A DNA stretch of 64,000 nt, from NCBI GenBank assembly GCA_963669155.1, contig OZ022592.1, forward strand, positions 21,103,826-21,167,825, read 5' to 3'. Under the pieces are notes generated by a model, which ran no database searches, was not told the DNA's origin, and worked only from the letters and a program-made list of their open reading frames with translations. The position numbers and the translations under genes were made by a program. Shown here in pieces: positions 47,880-58,920 of the stretch. The DNA is from Arbacia lixula. Taxonomy: Eukaryota > Echinodermata > Echinoidea > Arbacioida > Arbaciidae. Each line of letters opens with the position of its first letter. The stretch's first letter is position 1.

Positions 47880-48263
47880 AGCACTCGTTATTCCGAAGGT
47901 TAACTATTCCGAAGGTTCATTAGGCCGAAAACAAAATAAGGTTTGTTATTCAAAAGATTTGTTACTCCGGAAGATCATTATTATTTTTTTTTAACCTTAT
48001 TTCGTTTTTGGAATAACGAACCTTCGGAAAAGCAAACCTTATTTCGTATTTTGGATTAACAAACCCTCTGAGTAACGAACCCTAATTCGTTTTCGGATTA
48101 ACGAACCTTCGGAATAACGCCACAATTGCTCAGATTAACATGATTAAGGAACCTTTTTTTTCATACTAACGAGCATCGAAGTATAGGCAATTTATGTGTT
48201 ACGGAATTACGAGCCTTCGGAATATTAAACGAACCTTCGGAGTAACGAACCTTCGGAATATTG
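47880..48263. repeat. Foldback of CGAACCTTCGGAATAA repeats
   Basis: Repeats of ACGAACCTTCGGAATAACG run towards the right side and the inverse (TTATTCCGAAGGTTAAC) at the left, so the segment folds on itself. Diverged linkers (AACCTTATTTCGTTTTTGG) alternate with the core. Confidence 0.75.
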
Positions 48264-48718
48264 AACAGTAACCCCCTTTATTTTGTGCTCTGTCCATCCC
48301 ATGAGGGAAGACTGGAACAAAGATAAAACATACGTATCCAGATCCAGCTCTTTTGGCAGACGTGCGTCAGTAAGAAACACAGCCTGGAACCTGAGCTAAA
48401 TATTATACTTGTAAAATAATCAAAATAAACCTCATATACATTGCTTGACGAGTAAATTATCAATTTGCACATTGAATGACAGGTAGTGTTTCGCTTCTAC
48501 AGACAGAAACAGATTAATTAAAAAATTGCATAAACAACAAGAATCACAATTATCCGAAATTTAATAGTGATGTAAGCATAATAGTGCATGAAACAAACAT
48601 TCCGTTGTAGTTTGCATCAGAGGCTTGGCTTTTAAGCTCAAATCAAATAATAAAAATTGAAGAATGATATTGTAAGATCTTGCCAGACCCCTCCCTGTAA
48701 TGTTCCCCATACACACTT
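48264..48718. other. Intergenic, nothing recognised
   Basis: AT-rich with short unsupported frames only. Confidence 0.5.
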
Positions 48719-48749
<31 letters not shown>

Positions 48750-49030
48750 CTCACACTCCCTCCCTCTCTCTATCTCACACTTCCTCCCTCTCTCTCTCTC
48801 TCTCTCTCTCACACACACTCCCTCCCCCTCCTCTCTCTCTCTCTATTTCACACTCCTTCCCTCTCTCTCTCTCTCTCTATTTCACACTCCCTCCCTCTCT
48901 CTTTCTCTCTCTCTCTATCTCACACTCCCTCCCTCTCTCTTTCTCTCTCTCTCTCTATCTCACACTCCCTCCATCTCTCTCTAATTTCTTCTCTTTCTCA
49001 TCGATCCTGTCTCTTACTCTCTCTTACTCC
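48719..49030 (+). repeat. Polypyrimidine (TCTC)n tract with CACACTCCCTCC modules
   Basis: About 310 bp of TCTCTC with repeated TATCTCACACTCCCTCCC modules of about 40-60 bp. Confidence 0.93.
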
Positions 49031-52000
49031 TTCAGTTGAAAGCGGAAATTATTACAAAATCGTCGATCAGTCGTCTTTTCATTAATATATTTAGTAATGG
49101 TTGTATTTACATAATCAGTATATTGAACATAATGCACAACGTGACAATGATAGTCTCCCCTTCCGCATTTCGTCACAAAGCTACGAACTTTCACCGCTAA
49201 GCAGACAAATGAAGCTGTGGTCATTAACACCATGGTATTAAAGAGTCGACATGTTCTTGAATGTTTCTCTTCCTTGACGAAAAACGTAATCAGTTTGTGT
49301 CATAAGCTCACGCACAAGTAACTATGGTAACAATGTGTTGATAAGAACATGAACACACTTTCAATTTCAACGATGATGTAACACCTAATGTTACTTTGAA
49401 CAATGCAGTGCTTGTGATAAAAACTAAAACAAATATTTTCGACATTCTAAACGATTGATACAAAGACACATTGTGCACTACAAAGAACAAAGAATATATA
49501 AACGAAGCAAGTTCGACAAGTGTGAAATACTATAATGCAAATAATGAGCGCTGAGAGAACTGATTTAGACTATCACGTGTATGTACCCCTAAGTAGATAG
49601 GTATCTACCATTGATGTACAAGAGCTTTATGATCCAGCATGTGATACACACGTCCTAGTTCAGATAATGTGCTGCGAATCATTTTTAATAGTACACCTTT
49701 GACAGAAAACAATCTATCAGGGTATATCAAAGCGATTCACTTTGTTATTTATCGGGAATAAGAATTCAATGTGAGATACTGTACCAGTTATGCCTGGTCG
49801 GATGACGTACTGGATTTCAAGAACATAATCACTAAATCAATTTATATTAAAAAGGCAAACAAATTATCTTAAAATATAATAGTTCACAAAGTACAACAAA
49901 TGCATTATTAATGCAGATAATGGATGACAGCTGAATACGCATTGAACAGCATACGAAATGAAAATTTAAGATTTACCCACATTACTAAAGAAATTGATAA
50001 AAAGAAAAAAAAAATCAGTCCTTTCGTTTAAAGGCAGAGGAGCCCTTTTTTATTTTTTATTCTTATTTTTTCATTTTTTTATTTATGTTTTTATATATCT
50101 CTTTTTTTTTTTTTTTGTTTGTTTTTTTTGTGGGGGGGGGGGGGGGGGGGAGACCATGGGAAATACAAAGAGATACTGTTTGAGAACCCCCCCCCCCCCC
50201 CTCCCGTAATAACGCTGGAAAATGGCTTTGACCTAGAATATAACGATCGCTTAATTTCGAGGTGTACGTCCAAAACCTCCGCGATTCTTGAAACCTTGAG
50301 GACGGGACCGCAATCAGCACACATCGCCATTCTCCGCTTCACACTGTCCGCGGTCATCAGAACAGTGCGTGGAGTGGCAGCACTGCGCCGATGTCCGCTG
50401 CTATACTGTGTTTGAATGTAGATTATAGTCGCTACGATACTGCGTGTTTCAAACATAAACAATAATAACTTTTCCTGAATTGGTTCTTGAAGCTATGACT
50501 GTGAGATCTTATCAACGTAAACGTTATCGTTAGAGTATTTATCCTTCATGACTTTTGCAAATAAGCCACCCTGTCTGCCGATACTTCTTTAAAGAGAAAT
50601 GCCATACAGTGAATATTGACAATCGATGGTGTTCAACCTCCGACGCACAACTATTATGTAACACAGTCAGTTTGCCAGCATAGGCACGGGTATGCGCGCC
50701 GAATATCTTAATACAATCACGATCATCTTTATACAAGGGATTAAGAATGAACCACTTGTACGCCTAATATTTACTAACGTGAAATGATATAGAACCAAGA
50801 ACAAATAATTTTGTGCATGATAACTCACTAAACTCTTTATATGCCAACCTTTTTTTTTAGTTTGGAAATGAAACATAGGATGTACATCAAAACAGATTAT
50901 TTAAAACACAAACGGCTCCACACATTGGGAACCTGCACTGAAGTATTGATTGTTAGAATCAAATGGATAATAAACGATGATTAGACCCGTGTGTGTTAAA
51001 GTAACATCGTTACCGAACAAAGTTTGTTGTATGATAATTCATATCACAGGGTGAAACAAACAACTTCAAAATCAAAATACATGTATTTACAGTGGGTCCT
51101 TGGAAGGTTTTCTCATATATAACGTGTAAAACATTCAGCTTCTCACGTCTTAATGTTGAGATCACCAGCGAGACCCATGTTTAAAAAAAAAACCTACACA
51201 CGATAAAGTTAGTGGATTCGAATTTGCAAGTTACAAACGCACTATGGCGTGTCACTGCCCCCAGAGAACTTCGTCCGATTGACTCTATATATTTGACTTG
51301 AAACCTCATCGAATTTACAAAGTGCTGCTCGATATAAGATAATAAAGTTATTCAAATGGAAGAAATAAGATAAAATAGAGCCAGGAAGAGGGGAGGTTAA
51401 ACGCATGCCAGAGACAGAAAGACACATATTTGGAAAAGGGGCATGTGAAAGGAGAAGAATGGAGAGGAAGTGAGAGAGAAAGACAGAGAGATTAAAGGAA
51501 GTACACATAAGACAAGAAAACCAAAACGAACACGTGGAAAAATCGAATGCTTAGAAAGAAAGAGTTCGAAAATGGCAGTGTGAGAGAAAGAGAGAGAGAA
51601 TGAAAAAAATATAGTTCGAGAGAGAAAACATGATCAAAGGAAAGAAAGAAAATAGGAAGTTTTAAATAATGATGCCAATACAAATCCCTTCTTATATTGC
51701 GCCATTTACATCTAAATTCCCTTACTGTTAGCGTTTAGGATATTTTACAACACGGAGTTTTCGAGCAACATACCATATTTTTTTTTGTTTTTTTTTTGAC
51801 AAACGTGATGATTTCACTCGTTTTATGGCAGTTGCATTAAGTCATTCAAATCTAACATACCTGACAGATAAGATCTTCACATCACGTGCAATAGCGCCAT
51901 CTAGTGGTCATCATTAGCTTTGTTTATGTTACAAGAACGCAATCGACATTACGAGATCTTCTCAACAACTCGGTCGTTTGGTGGGAGACGATCGACAGGC

Positions 52001-52372
52001 GAGAACACATTACAATCTGAGATAAAGGTTCTAAGCATTGTCGCCAATGTAAAAGAGGAACAGGAACTTGTATGTAAGTGGAAGTATAACGTCCGAACAA
52101 AATATCAGGAAATCAGTTAGCTAAAATACATTATACAAACAAAACTAGTTTTCAAACTATGTACGATGCGGGTGCCTCAAACTGGCCCCCTTGTTTTCTT
52201 TTGAATATTTTCATTCCAAGATAACCAAATGAAATTCTAAAATTTCACACACAAATCAGCAAAATAATTCTCTTTCAAAAAATATTTTTGGATTGAAGAT
52301 TAACGATAAAATTTCAGAGAAATTGCGCTTCGAATATCGCTCGATAAATCGTCGCACATTCACATCACTGAA
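49031..52372. other. Long gene-poor stretch
   Basis: No supported gene. It contains a poly-T/poly-G block (T-rich 50040-50131, then 19 G at 50132-50150) and 15 C at 50187-50201, a GC-richer patch 50210-50430 with an open but unrecognised frame on each strand, and a purine stretch near 51430-51660. Confidence 0.5.
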
Positions 52373-52717
52373 CCTTGAAACCGGCCCCTACCGATAATGT
52401 GCGATATCTCCGTCAATCCGACGAGTACAGTGCCGACATTTCACCAGTATTGCGTCTCGATCATGCTCGTTCCAGTGCAGTGAAAAAATGACGGGAAAGT
52501 TTCGGCGATCGACGAGAAAATCACGGAAGTAGGAACGCAAGTTGAAAAACGGAGATGTTTCGAACGAAAATGTGCAATTGCCAAATAAGTGCACATTTTG
52601 TCTAATTTTCCTTCCGAAAATCTTGCATTTGGTTTACTAATGCGTAAATACATGATAAATCGCGCATTCTTTCGATAACGCGCACTGCGCAGAAATACGC
52701 GGGGGCCGGTTTCAAGG
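52373..52717. mobile_element. Possible MITE with CCTTGAAACCGGCCCC ends
   Basis: CCTTGAAACCGGCCCC at the left and GGGGGCCGGTTTCAAGG at the right form an inverted repeat 345 bp apart. A related sequence (CCTCAAACTGGCCCCC) lies at about 52170. The inside is CpG-rich (GATCGACGAG, ATAACGCGCACTGCGC). The only frame across it is on the - strand and is unrecognised. Confidence 0.5.
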
Positions 52718-52986
52718 GTAGAGGCCGATTTGTGGACCACTTGATACATCAATGTAATGCGGCTGGGTGACATAACCTTTGGAAGCAAATACAGAACATT
52801 TAGAAATAACGGCCACACACTGTATATAAGTTCAATGCACTGGTTCGAGAAACTACTTGAATAGTTCATGACAATTTAAGAACATTGAACTGCGAGAGCA
52901 GGCATGGAATCTGTCGACAGCAACGAACGACCGGAGTATTGAATTGTGTGTTCATGTGTTATTGTGATTCGGTGACGTCATCGTGG

Positions 52987-53241
52987 CTAGGGCTGAGTGA
53001 GATTGAAGGATTGTTTGTAGATGAAGATTCTGCCTTCACGGTCATTCACGACCAGCTTCCCTGTAGGAGTGATAGCGACTCCACACAACTCTCCGTCTTT
53101 ACATGGATATTCTAAAACGCCCCTCTCGGCGATGACGCCTTCACTCGTACACCGATCCACTCTGGACACACCACGCGTCTTATCAGAGTACGCGACGTAC
53201 AGTGCGCCTGTCACCATGTCAACGCTGCATCGCGCATACCT
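52987..53241 (-). pseudogene. In-frame continuation of the B-box gene beyond an internal TGA
   Basis: After TGA the same frame runs 84 codons, RYARCSVD then MVTGALYVAYSDKTRGVSRV, YPCKDGELCGVAITPTGKLV and VNDREGRIFIYKQSFNLTQP. This supplies the last propeller blades that the 466-codon frame lacks. The TGA is preceded by GCG, so a CpG change of CGA to TGA is a simple explanation. Alternatives are stop-codon read-through or an assembly error. Confidence 0.7.
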
Positions 53242-54642
53242 TCACGCGTCATCGCGTATTGTTGCCTTCACAGCGCCAGATCGAGACACGATGGAATATA
53301 CACCATCCCCTGTACGCACGACCACATCGCCTGATAAATCCCTCAGGGATAATATCCCACCACACACCTTCCTCCCTCCTGGTAGAGTGACGGAGCGGAC
53401 TATCGCCCCATCGGACGGGTTCAACACGTAGATGTGTGGTTGGTGGCTCTCTGCAGCGACGACCATCCCGTCCCCGTCCACGTTTACCCACACAAATGTA
53501 CGGTAACCTGTAGTATGACTAGGGATGGTGATGTCGCTGACCGGCTGGCCTCGTCTGTCATACAGACTGACCCAGCCGGTCAGATGGTCACCTTTACAGC
53601 CTCCCCTCACCTTCCCACACACGATCAGCTCACTGCTGACTGCAGCACATGACGTAATGTAGAATGCCTCTTCAGCAATGATACGTGCTGTCTCTTGATG
53701 TGTGTTTACATCAACGATTCTCAATACATTACTACATGCCACACCGATCTCATTATCAGACACTAAACCTCTAACCTCTTCACCCAGGTCTAGACTGATC
53801 GTGTCGACGCGTTCCCACTCGCCCGTGTCAATCCTACCACGCACGGTACCGTTCACATTGCTTACGCTACACGTAACCTTGCGTACTGCTCGCACTGCTC
53901 GCTCTGCACAGGCGACGTCCTTCTCGATGTCGATGCCTTGTAGAGTTTCGTCCAGCACCTCAAACACCAGGGCAGCGAAGTTTACAAGCTCCCTGTCGCT
54001 CTTCTGAAGAAGGCGGATGTGTTCTTCGCTGTCCTCGATGTAGTGCGATGTGGCGGTTGATTTCTCCTTTAGTTGATCAGTGTATTGGCTTAGTTTGGTG
54101 GCGATACGATCGACGTCTCCGAGCAGCTCGCCCCGGAGATCTCTAAGAGATGCCCGTTGCTGCTCTGCTTCCTCCGCACTTTGCTTGATTTGCTCTTCCC
54201 TTCTCTCATTGATAATTCGAATATCATCGTCTGCCTTTTCGTTGATGGCACTCTCCTTCATACGCTGCTTGTCACCGATGGCTTTCATCTCACCTTCGAA
54301 ACTTGTGTGTAAAGACGCTTTCACGGCCGTCATGTGTTCTACTGCGTGGGCTTCGCATTCTTTTAATTTCGCATCGAAGTCGCGTAATTTTGCTTTCGCT
54401 TGTTCGATGTTCACGTTTCTCTCCTGCAGTTCTTTCGTCAACTCCTTAATTTTATCTTCTATGTCACGAAGAGAGCACGGTTTCTGATGCTCCTTGTGGG
54501 CGCATGAATGGCAAAGGGCGATCTTATGACTTGGGCAATAAAACTCGATGGGCTTGAAATGTTTGAGACATGACCATGACTGGTCATGCCCCCACCTGCT
54601 TCTGAGCCCATCGTTTGGTGCGGAGGGGAATGATGTGGCCAT
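53242..54642 (-). CDS. RING-less B-box/coiled-coil TRIM-type protein, single exon
   Basis: 466 codons from an ATG with an in-frame TAG 12 nt upstream, so the N-terminus is complete and lacks a RING. Residues about 25-53 are a B-box zinc finger (CLKHFKPIEFYCPSHKIALC then HSCAHKEHQ: C-x2-H-x7-C-x2-H-x4-C-x2-C). Residues about 58-240 form a long charged coiled coil (KIKELTKELQERNVNIEQAK). The rest looks like beta-propeller/NHL-like blades (VSLYDRRGQPVSDITIPSHT, HIYVLNPSDGAIVRSVTLPG). TRIM proteins usually act in ubiquitin ligation or innate immunity; without a RING, catalytic activity would need a partner. The frame stops at TGA (53242-53244), but homology-like sequence continues in the same frame. 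No introns, so a retrogene or a member of an expanded intronless TRIM family is likely. Confidence 0.85.
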   Translation of the reverse strand: MATSFPSAPNDGLRSRWGHDQSWSCLKHFKPIEFYCPSHKIALCHSCAHKEHQKPCSLRDIEDKIKELTKELQERNVNIEQAKAKLRDFDAKLKECEAHAVEHMTAVKASLHTSFEGEMKAIGDKQRMKESAINEKADDDIRIINERREEQIKQSAEEAEQQRASLRDLRGELLGDVDRIATKLSQYTDQLKEKSTATSHYIEDSEEHIRLLQKSDRELVNFAALVFEVLDETLQGIDIEKDVACAERAVRAVRKVTCSVSNVNGTVRGRIDTGEWERVDTISLDLGEEVRGLVSDNEIGVACSNVLRIVDVNTHQETARIIAEEAFYITSCAAVSSELIVCGKVRGGCKGDHLTGWVSLYDRRGQPVSDITIPSHTTGYRTFVWVNVDGDGMVVAAESHQPHIYVLNPSDGAIVRSVTLPGGRKVCGGILSLRDLSGDVVVRTGDGVYSIVSRSGAVKATIRDDA

Positions 54643-54659
54643 GATGTCGGTCTATGCAT

Positions 54660-55520
54660 GGAGTGAGATGAAAAGAAAAGAGAATTCATGTAAGCATAAT
54701 AGCAATAATTGCAGTGGTTATGAGAATGAGGAAACACGTGAAGATGTGAGGAAGAAAGAGAACAATAGAAAAGAGTGAAGGGAGACTAGAGGGAGCACAA
54801 GGGCGAGAGAGTGCAACAGAAAAGGAAAGAGACAGACCGCTATAGGGTGTGTTGAGGGGGGGGGGGGGTATGATGTAGAGAGGGAGGAAACCAGATGAAG
54901 ATCGGTCAACGTTCACGGTGACGAAAATACAAGAAAAGAAATAGGAATAGGGGGGGGGCAAGTTCAAATAAACAAGGAGAGGTGTGGGAAAGAAGAACTC
55001 AAGGGGAAAGCTCGAACATGATATAAGACAATCAAAATTACAAAATTAGTAGCACTTTTTCTCGGCCTTAAGGCGATACTCCAGTCCTACATGAACGGAT
55101 CTCTGTCGTAAGAAATTTTTTTCTTTGATACACTATTTCGTCGGCAGGATTGTATGAACTTTGATCTATTATCATTTTGTTTCTTGTTTTGGTTCTGAGC
55201 TAATAAAAAACAAAATTCAACCCCACCCCGTCCCCAGCAAATTTTACGAGATCAAAAAAAGTTCCCGTTTTGCAGAGGTAAATGTGCCCCTTCTCGCAGA
55301 TATACCTGTTCAATCCAATAAATTGTAACGTAAACGATTTCACTATCGACATTTGCAAGATGACTAATCTTTAAAGTTTTTGAATTTCTATTTTAGTCAC
55401 AGATCTTAGTCTTTTCTTTTGTTTTAAAGTAACACATAAATATGTGTATACGATGCAAAGAAATCACTTGAGAGCCTACATTACACAACAAAGATGAAGA
55501 AGAAGCCACCCCTCTCCTCC

Positions 55521-55556
<36 letters not shown>

Positions 55557-55560
55557 TACT
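54660..55560. other. Upstream region of the B-box gene
   Basis: It would contain the - strand promoter of the B-box gene. Purine-rich (GAAAGAGAACAATAGAAAAG), with a 13-G run at 54856-54868 and a (CA)n run at 55520-55551. No other gene. Confidence 0.5.
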
Positions 55561-55574
55561 TACAAGAGCTACCA

Positions 55575-56190
55575 TGTGGAGACATTGCCTTATGGAGACA
55601 TTTTGTATGCCCCAGATATACCTTGTGGAGACAGCCTTGTGGAGACATTTGAGTGTTTAAGTTACCTTATGGAGACATTGTGTGTAACACACGTGTGTGT
55701 CTCCATAAGGAGACATTCGAGAGTTTAAGTTGCCATATGGAGACGTGTGTGTCTCCATATGGCAGACAGTCGACTGTTTAAGTTGCCTTATGGAGACAAA
55801 TGTGTGTGTCTCCATAAGGAGACATTCGGGTGTTTAAGTTGCCTTATGGAGACACATGTGTGTGTCTCCATAAGGAGACATTCGGGTGTTTAAGTTGCCA
55901 TACGGAGACAAATGTGTGTGTCTCCATAAGGAGACATTCGGGTGTTTAAGTTGCCATACGGAGACAAATGTGTGTGTCTCCATAAGGAGACATTCGGGTG
56001 TTTAAGTTGCCATACGGAGACAAATGTGTGTCTCCATAAGGAGACATTCGAGTGTTCGAGTTGCCTTATGGAGACGCGTGTTTGTCTCCAAAAGGAGACA
56101 TTCGAGTGTTCAAGTTGCCTTATGGAGACGTGTGCGTCTCCAAAAGGAGACATTCGATTGTTTAAGTTGCCTTATGGAGACAAATGTGGG
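55575..56190. repeat. Tandem array of hairpin-forming units (GGAGACA/TGTCTCC), about 10 copies
   Basis: Units of about 55-65 bp contain CTTATGGAGACA, a short GT-rich loop, TGTCTCCATAAGG and AGACATTCGGGTGTTTAAGTTG. Each unit is a near-perfect stem-loop, and neighbouring units can also pair with each other. The first units are diverged and the central ones nearly identical. Confidence 0.93.
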
Positions 56191-56273
56191 TGTCAGCAAA
56201 TTAGTGTGGTATGTTATGTCATCCCGGAGGATTTGTTGTGCTGAAGTTATCTTCTTCTTTTTTTTTGAATACG

Positions 56274-56765
56274 TATCGTAATATGGGGAAATAGGGACAT
56301 GGGGGTAAATGGGGACAAAAACCCGGAACGTTTTTGCACCGCAATTATTTATGTTTTCGTTTAACTTTTATGATTAGTTCTTATTACAGTGTGAAGCATA
56401 ATGTATTGAAGTTCCATCAAATGCCAGGGAAGACTCGATGTTGAGGTTTATTACAAAATTATAGGTAAATACAGGGTGCGTTAAAAAAAATCAATATTTG
56501 GTTAGTGGTCAAAACTTTAACCACATCTCCGGAACTAATGACCCTGAAACATCATTTTCAGCTTCAAAACCTCGCTTACGTCCGTATCTCTACAAGTTAT
56601 TAGAAAAAGAAATAAAACAATTTAAGAAAGGTTCTGGTACAAGAAGTAAAATTTTGAATTTTCAAGATTTCCTACCATAATATGGGGTAAATAGTGACAC
56701 CTGGAAATAGGGTGAAAAGCCCGGAAAGCTCTTGCACTGCAACCAGTTATATTTGTCTTGAACTT
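56274..56765 (+). repeat. Two diverged copies of an about 400-bp repeat
   Basis: ATAATATGGGGWAATAG at 56278 and about 56682 each begins a segment with AAAACCCGGAA or AAAGCCCGGAA, TTGCACYGCAA and a TTTATG or TCTATG end. Divergence is high, so the duplication is old. Confidence 0.6.
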
Positions 56766-56820
56766 CTATGCTTAGTTTATTGCTTGACAGCTGTCATGGG
56801 CGTTCGGGCTCGATTTTTCT

Positions 56821-56840
56821 GGGGGGGGGGGGGGGGGGGG
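56821..56840 (+). repeat. Poly-G tract (20)
   Basis: Twenty consecutive G, followed by CpG-rich unique sequence to about 56990 (GTGCGCGAGGCGCACATCAC). Similar T-then-G blocks occur at 57165-57204 and 57672-57705. Confidence 0.9.
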
Positions 56841-57204
56841 CTGAAGGCTTTTGCCCGAATATCATGAGTTGTGCACACGAAAATGTGCGCGAGGCGCACA
56901 TCACGAGCGCAAAGTGCGAAGTCCCTTACGGCGTGGATCCAGGGCCCGCTCAAGGGCCCTGGAAGCTCAGGGGATCTAAACGCTTCCTGGTGAGATCTGA
57001 GCTTAATTTTGATGAATTTGTATGAATAGAAATGCATGATTTTTGCCTGCAAAATAGGTATTAATATTTTCGGATCACTTAATATCAGCTACGGGGAATC
57101 CTTCGTTTTTCGCCACTGCTGGCATATCACCTAACTTGTCTCCGTGATAAGTTCCATGTCTAGTTGATTTTTTTTTTTTTTTTTTTTTTTGGGGGGGGGG
57201 GGGG

Positions 57205-58340
57205 ATCCCCAATAAAAAGACGACAGAAAAACAAACTGGTGATTTACTTTAATACTGAAAACTAATGTACACATAAACAAGGAGAGCACATCATGAACAC
57301 TGTTTTGAGCATCAAATGACTTCTCGGGGTTTTATTGATTCAACCAATTACTGAAATGAAATCAGAATAAATAATCCATAACATGACCAGCATATCATTA
57401 TTTAAGTAACCCAAAAAACAAAAAAACATGCTACAAATAGAATACATGTAGTCCTGCAGCCGATTAGGTAACAAGATGGTAATTGCGTCTTAGGTTTGTT
57501 TTTTCCCATAATATTCACCTTTGGGGTATGACAGCTCACCATCAGGCACATTCATTACATGATCATCCCAGAGTATCAGATCACCTAACATTTAATATTT
57601 AAATTTCATTCCTGTACATTAATTAACTCATGCTAATACCCGAAAGTCGCAGAGTTAGTAAGAATGTCTGTATTTTTTTTTTGGGGGGGGGGTGGGGGGG
57701 GGGGGAGAGATAAAGTGTTGCTATGGAACCCAAACCCTAAATGAAACTTGCATTTTGTGTGTTCGCTGATAACCATGTAAATTCTGAATAGTTCATATTT
57801 GAGTATTTTGGTGTTTCCTGTCAATGCTAAGTAGGGATGCATTTACCACAGATCTAGACATGTCGTGATATATCAGTTCATAGTCTAGAGATGCATGTAT
57901 ATGGAGAGATTATTCTCTTATCGTTTATGCATTAGTTTCTTTCCCAATCAAATAAAATTGTGTGACATTGAACATCAATACTGGTCAAAATCATTAAGGG
58001 AGGATTTCTTCAGATCGCATACTCTGCCATGGTCAAAGAAAGTTTTAGTTATTTATACTTGCAGTATGGTGAGCTGTCACACCTATCTAGACACTACCGC
58101 CCACAAAGCTGACTGATTAACAGTAGAATAGAATCTCGATTACTCATGCCCCCCCCCCCAAAAAAAAAAAAAAAATAAAAAAAAAAAAAAAATAATAATA
58201 AATAAAATAATTTTAAAAATAAAACAAAAATAAAAAATAAAAAAATACCTGCCTCACTTCAGAATCTAGACAGAGAATATTCCAGGCATATGTTGGATGC
58301 CAAAGAAAAAAAAGAAAATAGCATTTAAGGTCCTCTCTAA
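57205..58340. other. Intergenic, nothing recognised
   Basis: AT-rich, with homopolymer blocks at 57672-57705 (T then G) and 58148-58195 (C then A). No supported gene. Confidence 0.5.
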
Positions 58341-58920
58341 TGCGAGTGCATGTTGACTTGTATTATGATATTTTTTCTGTCATTTTTCTTCAGACTGCTT
58401 GGAAACCTCCACAAAAATCCTCTCATACCAAGATTCTGTCAGTGACATCATCTGTCCATCGCTGCTTGATTACTAATGCAATGGTAAAAAACAGTGGAAT
58501 GCACCTCCCCCTCAGCTGAACAGTTATTACATGTTTCAAAACAAAGACCAGTCAGTGCCTTTTTGTGTTTGTATTGTAGAGTTTTCCAAGCGTAGAAACT
58601 GTAATTGAAATCACAAGCATTTGGGGTTGGAATTATATATAAATTTACAACACTATTGTACGAGCATGCCCATCTCTGGGGAAGGAGCATTCCAGAGTCT
58701 TTTGTCAAGTGCACTGGTAGTCAAGCAGTGATTGACAGATGATGTCACAGACAAAATCTAAGTTGGAGTTCTTTTGTGGGCGTTTCCAAGCAGTCTGAAG
58801 AAAAATGACAGAAAATTATAAAACATAAATGTATGGCATATATTCACACACTCTTTTGGCCACATGAGTGATGATGCTTAGGGAATAATGCTTCATCACA
58901 AGTCAACAAGCATCCACTTT
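58340..58920. mobile_element. Foldback element with about 110-bp arms
   Basis: TCTGTCATTTTTCTTCAGAC, TGCTTGGAAACC and CAGTGACATCATCTGTC at 58376-58460 are inverted at 58720-58820. Weaker pairing (TGTTGACTTGT at 58350 with ACAAGTCAACA at 58899) may extend the arms. The centre (58461-58715) has an unrecognised frame. Confidence 0.8.

Noticed and set aside
48657-49085. Ser/Leu-rich frames
   Set aside because: Translation of a TCTC polypyrimidine tract.
52441-52869. 142-codon - strand frame
   Set aside because: No recognisable domain, overlaps an inverted-repeat element, composition not gene-like.
53021-54487. + strand frames opposite the B-box gene
   Set aside because: Shadows of the - strand coding sequence, which has a clear B-box and coiled coil.
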